Assembly: GCA_007692425.1 (NCBI GenBank)
Contig: RECG01000019.1
Span: forward strand, 31,304-95,303
From: Acholeplasmataceae bacterium
GTDB lineage: Bacteria > Bacillota_I > Bacilli_A > Acholeplasmatales > Acholeplasmataceae
Direction of reading: 5' to 3'
Length of the DNA: 64,000 nucleotides
A program made the translations under genes and the position numbers. Below the pieces are notes generated by a model, which was given only the letters and a program-made list of their open reading frames with translations, was not told the DNA's origin and ran no database searches. Below are positions 1-7,974 of this stretch, in pieces (the stretch's first letter is position 1; each line of letters opens with the position of its first letter).

Positions 1-328
1 GGAAAGGCTCCCGGTTGTCGACCTCTGAAAGGTGGACCTCGACCTTGGGAACCGTCAAGATTTCAAGGGCATCGCGGATGGCGATGCTGGTATGGGTGTA
101 AGCACCCGGATTGATGAGCAATGCATCGTAAGGTTGGTCGCAGGCATCTTGAAGCAAATCGATGATTTCGCCTTCATGATTCGTTTGATAGAACGTGAAG
201 TCAAGCATGGGAAACGCATCGATGAGTGCTTGATAAAGCTGTTCAAGCGTGAGCGTGCCATAATGTTGAGGATCACGTCTGCCTAACATGTTGAGATTCG
301 GGCCATGAATGACAAGAATGTTTTTCAT
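1..328 (-). CDS. aroQ: 3-dehydroquinate dehydratase, type II (partial)
   Basis: Type II dehydroquinase of the shikimate pathway, converting 3-dehydroquinate to 3-dehydroshikimate in the cytoplasm. Only the first 109 codons are in the window; the family is about 145 residues, so the C-terminus lies beyond base 1. Family motifs are visible: HGPNLNMLGRRDP at residues 9-21, the catalytic Tyr at about residue 23 in HYG, NPGAYTHTS at 73-81, and EVHLSEV near 97-103. The ATG at 328 overlaps the aroK stop by four bases (ATGA), so it is translationally coupled as the last visible gene of the mutSL-miaA-aroK operon. Confidence 0.93.
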   Translation of the reverse strand, partial: MKNILVIHGPNLNMLGRRDPQHYGTLTLEQLYQALIDAFPMLDFTFYQTNHEGEIIDLLQDACDQPYDALLINPGAYTHTSIAIRDALEILTVPKVEVHLSEVDNREPF

Positions 329-813
329 ATGGGGTTCTCCTGCAAGGTTTTGATGATAAAGGAAACGGTATCCGTGAGCTCGCCGTCGTTGGACACCACC
401 AGGTCGGCGAAATCCTGATATTGAAGGAAACGTGCTTCATGAAGCGCTTCAAGCGACATTGTTTTAAGCAGTGGCCTTGGTGGGCCCTGCGACAATCTTT
501 CCTGAATGATGGACAAATCGACATCCAGCAAAATGACGCGTCCGTTCATCAGTGTTTTGTTTTCGCGTCGGGTGACGATGCCTCCGCCGCAGGCGATGAC
601 GGCGTCGGTTGCCGTGATGTCGGCCAGGGCTTTGGTCTCCAGACGTCTGAATGCGTCTTCACCATGACGTTCGAAAATCTCATCAATGAACATGAGGGCG
701 TCCTGTTCGATGATCCCGTCAAGATCAAGATAAGGCCGGTTCAGCTTTTCAGCCAAGGCGGCCGCCACCTTGTTTTTACCCGAACCGGGCATGCCGATGA
801 GATAGATGTTCAT
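325..813 (-). CDS. aroK: Shikimate kinase with atypical P-loop
   Basis: Phosphorylates the 3-OH of shikimate with ATP. The 162-residue length is usual for the family. Visible are the P-loop GMPGSGKN (residues 7-14), a DLDGIIE segment at about 31-37, FRRLETKAL, the GGG shikimate-binding motif in ACGGGIVTR, and the lid Arg in PRPLL. The oddity is Asn14 directly after the P-loop lysine, where the family has Ser or Thr to hold Mg2+. The ribosome site AAGGAG lies over the end of miaA, and the stop overlaps aroQ. Identification is firm; full catalytic strength is uncertain. Confidence 0.92.
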   Translation of the reverse strand: MNIYLIGMPGSGKNKVAAALAEKLNRPYLDLDGIIEQDALMFIDEIFERHGEDAFRRLETKALADITATDAVIACGGGIVTRRENKTLMNGRVILLDVDLSIIQERLSQGPPRPLLKTMSLEALHEARFLQYQDFADLVVSNDGELTDTVSFIIKTLQENPI

Positions 814-816
814 GAC

Positions 817-1686
817 CTACTCCTTCAAAAAAGCCTGGACATGACGCATCGCGTCCGCGAACAAGGTCGGACTGAGCGCATCAAGCAGCTTCGGGCTCAT
901 CTGGTTGAAAAACCAGGTCTTTTGTTTTTTGGCGAGTCTGCGACTTGCCTTGATGATGGCTTCCTTCGCGGTCTCAAGATCAATCTCTCCCTGACAATAC
1001 CGGTAAAGTTCACGATAGCCGATCGCGTTGACGGCAATGCCTTTGCCGGCCAACATCCTGACCTCTTCAATGAACCCTTCCTCGAGCTGTTTATCCAAAC
1101 GTTGTCGCAACCGTTCGGTCAAGACGTCCCTGTCAAGATCGAGATAGAGGACGAGCATGTCGTAAAGTGGCACATCCTTGCGTGTCTTGCTGGAACGGGG
1201 TGTCCCCGCGACGGCTTGTTCAAGCGCCCGCAAGAGACGTCTGCGGTTGTTGACATCGATGGCGATGTCAGGGTCTTTTTCCCGTAAGAGGTCTTGGAGT
1301 TCGGCATTGGTCAGATGGGCGTTCGCTTCCGCAAACGCCAGATCCCTGGCACTTTCGATGAATTCATAATCGTAAAGGGCGGCCTTGATGTAAAGGCCGG
1401 TTCCTCCGACAATGACCGGAACCTTGATCGTGTCGATCAAGGCCCTGGCATCTTGTTGAAAATGATAGACGGTGTAGGCATCCTTGGGATCGCGGATGCT
1501 CACCAGATGGTGGGGGATGCCCGCCATGTCTCGGGGCAAAATCTTGGCTGAGCCGACATCAAGATCCTTGTAGACCTGGACGGCGTCACCGTTGATAATC
1601 TCACCCATGACCGCCTGGGCGATCCGCAAGGACAAGACTGTTTTACCAGATGCCGTCGGACCGACAATCACAATAACTTTTTTCAT
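817..1686 (-). CDS. miaA: tRNA dimethylallyltransferase
   Basis: Transfers a dimethylallyl group to N6 of A37 in tRNAs reading UNN codons. MiaB, encoded at 7971-9410, then methylthiolates this base, so both steps of ms2i6A synthesis are in the window. Visible motifs are the P-loop GPTASGKT at residues 9-16, GDAVQVYKDLDVGSAK with the catalytic Asp, VGGTGLYI and AIGYRE. The 289-residue length is slightly short but complete. Its ATG shares one base with the mutL stop (TAATG), showing tight coupling in the mutS-mutL-miaA-aroK-aroQ operon. Confidence 0.97.
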   Translation of the reverse strand: MKKVIVIVGPTASGKTVLSLRIAQAVMGEIINGDAVQVYKDLDVGSAKILPRDMAGIPHHLVSIRDPKDAYTVYHFQQDARALIDTIKVPVIVGGTGLYIKAALYDYEFIESARDLAFAEANAHLTNAELQDLLREKDPDIAIDVNNRRRLLRALEQAVAGTPRSSKTRKDVPLYDMLVLYLDLDRDVLTERLRQRLDKQLEEGFIEEVRMLAGKGIAVNAIGYRELYRYCQGEIDLETAKEAIIKASRRLAKKQKTWFFNQMSPKLLDALSPTLFADAMRHVQAFLKE

Positions 1687-3368
1687 TATATCACCCGCTT
1701 GAACATACGTTCGATTTCATGTTCGGAAAGTTTGATGACCGTCGGACGGCCATGTGGACACGTGTAAGGATTCTGACAACGTTTGAGGTTGGCCACCAAT
1801 CCGTCGATCTCAATCCTGGATAACGGTTGGTTGGCCTTGATCGCGCCTTTGCAGCTGATGTCTTTAGCCAGACGGTCACGCAAGACCGACAAGTCGATTT
1901 CGGTTTTTTCTTCGAGCATCGACAACATCGTCTCGATGGCGATGTCGACTTCGTCTTCGATCAGCCAGACCGGGATGCCGGTCAGCGTGACGTCGTCATC
2001 AAAGTCGAACCCATGGGCGATGAAGACGGCACGGTGGTGCCTGATCTGGTCAAGGTCTTTATTCAGCAGGTTTAATGGATAGGGGATCATCAAGGGCCGC
2101 GTCGCCTTGACCGGATGGGCCAGCGCTTTGAAATAATGCTCGTAACGGATCCGTTCTTCAGCGGCATGCTGGTCCATCATGAACAAGCCCTCGTCATTTT
2201 GAAAAATCAAATACGTGCCGGCATAAGTGCCGACATAATCGAAGGTCGGCAGTTTCGGGGTGTCGGCAGTGGCGGCCGGTTGATTGTCGCCACGGGTCGG
2301 TGCATCCAGGTCCAGTTGCTGGATGTGGATGTCGCCGATGGTCTCACTGGCAATCGTTTTAAGACCTTCCGGGAGCCGGTGGTTCTTTTTGAGCAGGGCG
2401 TTCTTGACCTGGTGTTCGATGTGATAGGCCAGCAGGCTCTCGTTGGCGAACTTGACTTCGGTTTTCTGGGGATGGACATTGACATCCAAAAGACTCGGAT
2501 CCATCACGAGATGGATCAGGGCGATCGGATAACGGTTGACCATCAGAAAACTGTGATAGCCGTCGATGACGGCCTGGACCAGGGCGTAATTTTTGATGGT
2601 CCTGCCGTTGACAAAGAGATGGACATCCTTCTTGCGGGCCCGGTTGATCTGCGGTGAAAGCAGATAACCGGTCAACTTGATTTTCTGGATGTCGGTTTCA
2701 AAAACGGTCATGTCCCGGGTCATGCGCGACCCGTGGATCTGGTCGATCAAGGCATAGAAGTCATTGTTGCCATAGGTTTGTTTGACCATGTTGCCATCCA
2801 TCGTCAACGTCATGCGGATGCCGGGATTGGCCAGCGCCAGACGATCAAAGATGTCGATGATGGCGTGTTTTTCAGCCTGCTCGCTCTTGATGTATTTGAA
2901 ACGGGCCGGTGTATTGAAAAAGAGGTCGGTGACTTCAACGACCGTTCCTTCGTTCAAGGTCGCGGCGCCTTCGCCTTGCAGGCTGCTCCCATGATAAGTG
3001 ACATAGACACCTTCGGCATCCTTCTGCCGTGTTTTCAAGGTGACCTTGCTGACAGCGGCGATGGCGGCCAGCGCTTCACCCCTGAATCCGAGGGTCGCGA
3101 TATGATTGAGATCACCGGGATGGGCGATTTTGCTGGTGGCGTGACGTAAAAACGCCAGATGGGCGTCTTCGGCGTCCATGCCGCTGCCGTTATCGGTGAC
3201 GATGATGGCTTTCATGCCCATCGCTTCGATGTCGACGGTGATGCGGTTGGCATTGGCGTCAATCGCGTTTTCCACGAGTTCCTTGACGATGGAGGCGGGA
3301 CGGTCGACCACTTCGCCGGCGGCGATCATGTCGGCCAGTCTGGCATCCATTTGTTTGATGATCGGCAT
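1686..3368 (-). CDS. mutL: DNA mismatch repair protein MutL (endonuclease type)
   Basis: GHKL-ATPase that couples MutS mismatch recognition to strand incision. The N-terminal ATPase shows ELVENAIDA, DNGSGM and GFRGEAL. The C-terminal half carries the nicking-endonuclease signature DQHA-x2-E-x4-E at about residue 399, plus SCKGAIKA and CPHGRPT metal-site motifs. This is therefore the latent-endonuclease MutL typical of bacteria without MutH. At 560 residues it is somewhat short, mainly in the linker between ATPase and dimerisation domains. The ATG at 3368 is chosen over an upstream TTG because AGGA lies eight bases before it. It follows mutS by 12 bases. Confidence 0.97.
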   Translation of the reverse strand: MPIIKQMDARLADMIAAGEVVDRPASIVKELVENAIDANANRITVDIEAMGMKAIIVTDNGSGMDAEDAHLAFLRHATSKIAHPGDLNHIATLGFRGEALAAIAAVSKVTLKTRQKDAEGVYVTYHGSSLQGEGAATLNEGTVVEVTDLFFNTPARFKYIKSEQAEKHAIIDIFDRLALANPGIRMTLTMDGNMVKQTYGNNDFYALIDQIHGSRMTRDMTVFETDIQKIKLTGYLLSPQINRARKKDVHLFVNGRTIKNYALVQAVIDGYHSFLMVNRYPIALIHLVMDPSLLDVNVHPQKTEVKFANESLLAYHIEHQVKNALLKKNHRLPEGLKTIASETIGDIHIQQLDLDAPTRGDNQPAATADTPKLPTFDYVGTYAGTYLIFQNDEGLFMMDQHAAEERIRYEHYFKALAHPVKATRPLMIPYPLNLLNKDLDQIRHHRAVFIAHGFDFDDDVTLTGIPVWLIEDEVDIAIETMLSMLEEKTEIDLSVLRDRLAKDISCKGAIKANQPLSRIEIDGLVANLKRCQNPYTCPHGRPTVIKLSEHEIERMFKRVI

Positions 3369-3380
3369 CAAATCAGTCCT

Positions 3381-5912
3381 TTACTTCTTGTTTTTCAAGC
3401 GACTCTGATAATGTTTGAGCATGATCAGGGCATCCAACGGCGTGGTCTGGTCGGTATCAAGTTTAAGCAACTCTTCAAGGATGGAGAGGTCGTCGGCATC
3501 GACGACGTCACCATTGGCTTCTTCAAAGGCTTCATAATTGAACAAATCCAGCACGGTCCGGTTCTCTTTTTGTTCGAGTGCTTCAAGAATCTGCTTGCTG
3601 CGCGCAATCAGGCTTTTCGGCAGATGGGCCAATGAGGCGACCTGGATGCCGTATGATTTGTCGCTTGCGCCTCGTTCGACATGGTGCAGGAAGACCATCG
3701 TGTTGTTTTCTTCCCTGGCTTTGACATTCAGATTGGTCAGACGCGAAAGACTTTGTTCAAGTACCGTCAATTCGTGATAATGGGTGGAAAAGAGGGTCTG
3801 GGCCTTGATTTTCTCATGGATGTATTCAATCATCCCCTGGGCCAGCGCCATGCCGTCATAGGTGGCGGTGCCACGGCCGATCTCGTCAAACAAGATCAGG
3901 CTCTTGTCGGTGGCGCGTATCAGGGCCTCGTTGCTTTCCACCATTTCGACCATGAAAGTCGACTTGCCGCCTGCCAGGTCATCCGATGAACCGATTCTGG
4001 TAAACAAGGCGTCATAGACGGGTAAAGCGGCGGACTCAGCAGGCACGAAACACCCGCACTGGGCCATATAGACGATGATGGCGAACATGCGCATGTACGT
4101 TGACTTGCCGCTCATGTTGGGGCCGGTGATCAAAAAGATTTCGCCTTCTTTCATGATGACGTCGTTGGCGACAAACTGCGTGAACCGTTCCACCACGGGG
4201 TGACGGGCCTTGATGACATCAACCTGACGTTTCTCATGGAGCACCGGTCTGACAAAGCGGTGTTTTTCACTGACGATCGCCAAGGCCAGGAACGCATCGA
4301 TATCGGCAATGCGACGACTCAGTTCCTGCAGGCTGTGCGTATGGGTGGCGACATGGTCGCGGATCTCTTTGAACAAGGCGTACTCGAGCGCCATGCCCTT
4401 TTCTTTGGCATGGAGGATGTCATCTTCCTTGCTTTTGAGTTCGGGCGTGATGAAGCGCTCGCTGTTGGTCAGGGTCTGCTTGCGTTCATAACCATATTCT
4501 TCCTTGACCAGGGCGGCGTTGCCTTTGGTAACCTCGATGTAATAACCGAAGACACGGTTGTAACCGACACGCAGGTTCTTGATGCCGGTCCGTTCTTTTT
4601 CGGTTTGTTCGAATTCAGACAACCATGACCGGCCATGGTCGTCGATGTCACGTAGCGCATCCAGGTCTTCATGCCAGCCCGGTTTGATGATGCCGCCCTC
4701 CTTGATGCTCAAGGGCGGATCGGGCATGAGTGCGGCATCAAGATGGGCGGCCAGCGCTTCATGCGCGTCCATCTCCTGCAAGACCTCATCAATCATCGGG
4801 TGATCATATTTGGCCAAGGCTTCTTTAAGTCCCGGCACCTGCAACAGCGTCTCTTTCAGCTGATAGAGGTCGCGGGCGTTGCTGGTCTGGAACGTGACCC
4901 GGCCGATGATGCGGTTGATGTCATAAATGTAACGGAGCCGCTCCAGCACTTCTTCACGTGGCTGATAAGGCGTCAAGGCGTCAATCATGTCATAACGCCG
5001 GTTCAAGGCTTCCTGGTCGGCAAGCGGATGGTTAAGCATGCTTAAAAGACGTCTCGAGCCCATCGCGGTCTGGGTCTTGTTAAGCCAATGGGCCAGTGTC
5101 GTCTGGGTGTTGCCGGTGAAGGATTCATTGATTTCCAAATGTTTTTTGACACGGTAATCGACCGCCATGTGATGGGTGCGTTCGATGATGACAAACGGCA
5201 TCAGATGATGGATGTCTTGTTTCTGGGTCTGATGCAGATAGTTCAACAGGTGGCTGGCTGCTCTTTTTTGTTCGCGGGTCAGGTTTTCCATGTATCGGGA
5301 ATGGCTCAGGGTGAAGTCTCCGCTTCTCGAGACCAGACGTTCCTTGTCTTCAAGGAAGCGGACCGCGTCCTCATCGAAATGGACCGGCAGCACGACTTCG
5401 CGGATGTCAAGGCTCTGCACCCTGTCAAGCGCATCCTGGCGGGACAGTCCGTCTGTCAGAAAACTCTCGCCGGTCGAGATGTCGACATGGGTGAGCACAT
5501 AATCTTTTTCGGTCAGGATGATGCTGGCGATGAAATTGTTCGTTTTGTCATCTAATATGCCGTCTTCAAGGACGGTGCCGGGTGTGATCAGGCGGACGAC
5601 TTCACGTTTGACCAGTCCCTTGCCCGGTTCGGTCACCTGTTCGGCGATGGCGATCTTGAACCCTTTTTCAATCAATTTCTGGATGTAGGCCTTGACGGCA
5701 TGGTGGGGCACGCCGCACATGGGGACCTTCGAGCCGGCATCCCTTGATGTCAAGGCGATCTCAAGCACCTTGGAGGCCAGGATGGCATCATCGAAAAACA
5801 TTTCGTAAAAATCGCCCAGTCTAAAAAAGACTATCGCGTCAGCGTAGTCTTCTTTGATATCAAGATATTGCTGCATCATCGGGGTGTAATCTTGCTTTTG
5901 TCGTGTGTCCAT
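3381..5912 (-). CDS. mutS: DNA mismatch repair protein MutS
   Basis: Recognises mismatches and small loops and recruits MutL. The N-terminal mismatch-binding domain has the Phe-x-Glu wedge in GDFYEMF (about residue 34-40). The C-terminal ATPase has Walker A TGPNMSGKST, followed by the signature and Walker B region around DEIGRGTATYDG. The 843-residue length is usual. A strong AAGGGGG site precedes the ATG. It lies 20 bases behind the SAP-like membrane protein gene and 12 bases ahead of mutL, in one operon. Confidence 0.98.
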   Translation of the reverse strand: MDTRQKQDYTPMMQQYLDIKEDYADAIVFFRLGDFYEMFFDDAILASKVLEIALTSRDAGSKVPMCGVPHHAVKAYIQKLIEKGFKIAIAEQVTEPGKGLVKREVVRLITPGTVLEDGILDDKTNNFIASIILTEKDYVLTHVDISTGESFLTDGLSRQDALDRVQSLDIREVVLPVHFDEDAVRFLEDKERLVSRSGDFTLSHSRYMENLTREQKRAASHLLNYLHQTQKQDIHHLMPFVIIERTHHMAVDYRVKKHLEINESFTGNTQTTLAHWLNKTQTAMGSRRLLSMLNHPLADQEALNRRYDMIDALTPYQPREEVLERLRYIYDINRIIGRVTFQTSNARDLYQLKETLLQVPGLKEALAKYDHPMIDEVLQEMDAHEALAAHLDAALMPDPPLSIKEGGIIKPGWHEDLDALRDIDDHGRSWLSEFEQTEKERTGIKNLRVGYNRVFGYYIEVTKGNAALVKEEYGYERKQTLTNSERFITPELKSKEDDILHAKEKGMALEYALFKEIRDHVATHTHSLQELSRRIADIDAFLALAIVSEKHRFVRPVLHEKRQVDVIKARHPVVERFTQFVANDVIMKEGEIFLITGPNMSGKSTYMRMFAIIVYMAQCGCFVPAESAALPVYDALFTRIGSSDDLAGGKSTFMVEMVESNEALIRATDKSLILFDEIGRGTATYDGMALAQGMIEYIHEKIKAQTLFSTHYHELTVLEQSLSRLTNLNVKAREENNTMVFLHHVERGASDKSYGIQVASLAHLPKSLIARSKQILEALEQKENRTVLDLFNYEAFEEANGDVVDADDLSILEELLKLDTDQTTPLDALIMLKHYQSRLKNKK

Positions 5913-5932
5913 GTCAAACCCCCTTGCTCAGG

Positions 5933-7537
5933 TCACATGCCGAGCATATCCAAAAGTGCATCGATCCAACCGAGCATCATGCCGATGATCGGCGTGTCTT
6001 GCATGCCGGTCAGAAGATTGTCGATGAAGGCGGCGTTGGTCGCCCGGCCGATGGCGGCGAATGCACCAAGCAGGATGAAGATGGTGCCAAAGATGATCGC
6101 CAGCACAATCAGGATGACAAACATGACTTTGAAAAATCGTCGGGTGGCCTTGCTACCGGAACTTTCCGGTTGATAAACTTGTGGTGCCGCATCGACAGCC
6201 ACGCCGATGCCAGATTGTTTCTTGAAGGCTTCGATGAAGGTTTCACGGTCGTCCGCTTCATCGTTGCGGATGATTTTCTTCAGTGTTTTGACATTGCCGT
6301 AAAACTCGGCCGAGTTTAACACGACAGGCTCTTTTCGGCCCGGGACGCCGGTGGCAGGCTTGGACTCGTCGAAATCGACCGGTGAGGCTTCGCCTTCCAT
6401 GGCTTCGGCCGGATGGACGATTTCTTCAACGAGTTCACGCAAACGGCGGAGTTCTGCCACCAACTCGGAAAGATTGGTAAACACTTGATGGTCAACCTCA
6501 TGGGCCTGCAGATATTGGCCCGATTGCTTGGCAACTGGTGTTTCTTGGACGGGTTCAGGTGCGTCCTCTTCCTCGACATCGTCTTTCGGGGGTGCTTCTT
6601 CAGAAGGGGTTTCGCTGACGGGTTCAGGTTTGGGTGTGGGCGTGTCCTCGGCTTCCGGTTGTTCAGCGACCTGGTCAGGCTCCATCTCGTAGACTTCCTG
6701 TGATTCAGGAACGAAATACGTTTCCTTGGTCTCCTTCGCGTTGGCCAGGATGTATTCGATGATTTCCTCTTTCTTGAGTTCGGTCGATGCCTTGATGTCA
6801 TGGTCCATGGCGTAGCGCTGCATCTGCAACACGGACATGCCACGGATTTCGGTCTCCAATACATCGGTATGGGTGTTGCGTTCTTGAAGTTCGTTGATGA
6901 TGATGTTGGCCAGTTCGTTTTTCTTCAGACGACGTGGGACATCGACGCCGTATTTGGCACCGAGGTCACGGACTTCAGACAAGGTTGAACTCTTAAAGAG
7001 GACCGGTCTGAATTTTTGCTGGGTCAGTCCGTCAATCCGGCCGAAACTGTCGAAGAACAGGTCTTTGAGTTCGCGGTTATAGGTTCTGATGTTGGGAAAG
7101 ACGAGTCCGGCACTTTTAACATGGTCGACGCTTTCGTCGACCAGGCGGCGGAGGTCTTTGGCCAACACACCCTTTTCAACCATATAGGAGAAAAGGTCGG
7201 TCCAGAATTCTTCTAGAAATTGCTTGTCGAGGTCGCGGTCGTCATAAAAGACCAGCAGGTTTTCCAACTGTGTTTCGGTAAACTCGGAAAACCATGACAA
7301 GCGATAATTGAGCTCGTCAGCCAACGTCAGACGGTTCTTGCGTGTCTGGGCGACACGCTCCCTGAGGATTTCCCGCAAGACAAACATCCTGAGTTCGCGG
7401 GGAGCATTCAGGCCGATGTCATTGAAAAAAGCCTTGACCTTTTCCGCAGGCAGGTAGATGATGGTTTTCAGGACGTCATCAATCTTGACTTTCTTGTTTC
7501 CCAAATTTAGTTCTGAATCTCTGGTTAATCTTGCCAT
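5933..7537 (-). CDS. SAP-like, tail-anchored membrane protein of unknown function
   Basis: Not assigned to a named family. The 534-residue protein has an all-helical N-terminal region (1-180); two tandem SAP/Rho-N-like helix-extended-helix units (about 184-220 and 233-266, each with the LKKxEL/I pattern); an acidic, proline-rich linker (278-340); a short heptad segment (355-375); one hydrophobic helix at about 468-495; and a short amphipathic C-terminal tail. There is no signal peptide, so the bulk should be cytoplasmic and tethered by the C-terminal anchor. SAP folds usually bind DNA or RNA, so tethering of nucleic acid to the membrane is a guess. It is the promoter-proximal gene of the mutSL-miaA-aroKQ operon, with ribosome site CGGAGG. 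Confidence 0.8.
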   Translation of the reverse strand: MARLTRDSELNLGNKKVKIDDVLKTIIYLPAEKVKAFFNDIGLNAPRELRMFVLREILRERVAQTRKNRLTLADELNYRLSWFSEFTETQLENLLVFYDDRDLDKQFLEEFWTDLFSYMVEKGVLAKDLRRLVDESVDHVKSAGLVFPNIRTYNRELKDLFFDSFGRIDGLTQQKFRPVLFKSSTLSEVRDLGAKYGVDVPRRLKKNELANIIINELQERNTHTDVLETEIRGMSVLQMQRYAMDHDIKASTELKKEEIIEYILANAKETKETYFVPESQEVYEMEPDQVAEQPEAEDTPTPKPEPVSETPSEEAPPKDDVEEEDAPEPVQETPVAKQSGQYLQAHEVDHQVFTNLSELVAELRRLRELVEEIVHPAEAMEGEASPVDFDESKPATGVPGRKEPVVLNSAEFYGNVKTLKKIIRNDEADDRETFIEAFKKQSGIGVAVDAAPQVYQPESSGSKATRRFFKVMFVILIVLAIIFGTIFILLGAFAAIGRATNAAFIDNLLTGMQDTPIIGMMLGWIDALLDMLGM

Positions 7538-7588
7538 GATGCGACCTCCGTTTAATACTATCTATTTATATCTTATAATATTTCAATC

Positions 7589-7618
7589 ATTTTATCAAAT
7601 GTTTCAGGTTTTTGACAA
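7589..7618 (-). promoter_or_regulatory. Promoter of the SAP-like/mutSL operon
   Basis: Minus strand TTGTCA (7613-7618), an 18-base spacer and TAAAAT (7589-7594), preceded by TG at the extended -10 position. The -35 box overlaps the T-tract of the ymcA terminator. A second arrangement, TTGATA with TAAGAT nearer the gene, is also possible. Confidence 0.55.
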
Positions 7619-7641
7619 ACAAAAGGACGCTCGTGGCGTCC
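7618..7641 (-). terminator. Intrinsic terminator after ymcA
   Basis: Perfect six-base stem GGACGC/GCGTCC (7625-7630 and 7636-7641) with a five-base loop, followed on the minus strand by TTTTGTTTG. It begins immediately after the ymcA stop codon. Confidence 0.8.
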
Positions 7642-7974
7642 CTATTGTTCCCAATCATCATTGATGCCGGTTTCAAGGATCTCCATGATGGCCTTCATCA
7701 TGTCATTTATATCGCTTTGTAAGGCGAAATACTCGGACATGAGCGGATAATCTTCAATCGTCTCGATCATCGTTTCAACCTGTTGTTCAAAATGCTTGAC
7801 CGCTTCCTTCTTATTCATTTCGCGGGCATTGACCAACTGCTGTTGCATCTGTTTGAGCGTGTCCATCTTCACTTGGATCTCGGAATCTTGATTAATGATC
7901 GCTTCAAGTTGGCGATATCGCCTGATAGAGGGATTTTCTCGAATCATGGCTAACAGTTTTTCTTTTTCATTCAT
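7642..7974 (-). CDS. ymcA: YlbF/YmcA family protein
   Basis: Small helical protein of the YlbF/YmcA family. In B. subtilis YmcA, YlbF and YaaT form the Y-complex, which associates with RNase Y and affects RNA processing, competence, biofilm formation and sporulation. The 110-residue sequence is mostly charged helices, with a long helix rich in Gln and Lys. The start at 7974 is set by AGGAG six bases upstream and by the ATGA overlap with the miaB stop; an in-frame extension to 7998 lies inside miaB and lacks a ribosome site. It sits downstream of rny, matching its partner. Whether it is YmcA or YlbF is inferred from the miaB neighbourhood. Confidence 0.85.
   Translation of the reverse strand: MNEKEKLLAMIRENPSIRRYRQLEAIINQDSEIQVKMDTLKQMQQQLVNAREMNKKEAVKHFEQQVETMIETIEDYPLMSEYFALQSDINDMMKAIMEILETGINDDWEQ

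Noticed and set aside
421..1287. 288-codon plus-strand open frame
   Set aside because: Antisense to aroK and miaA; no matching motifs.
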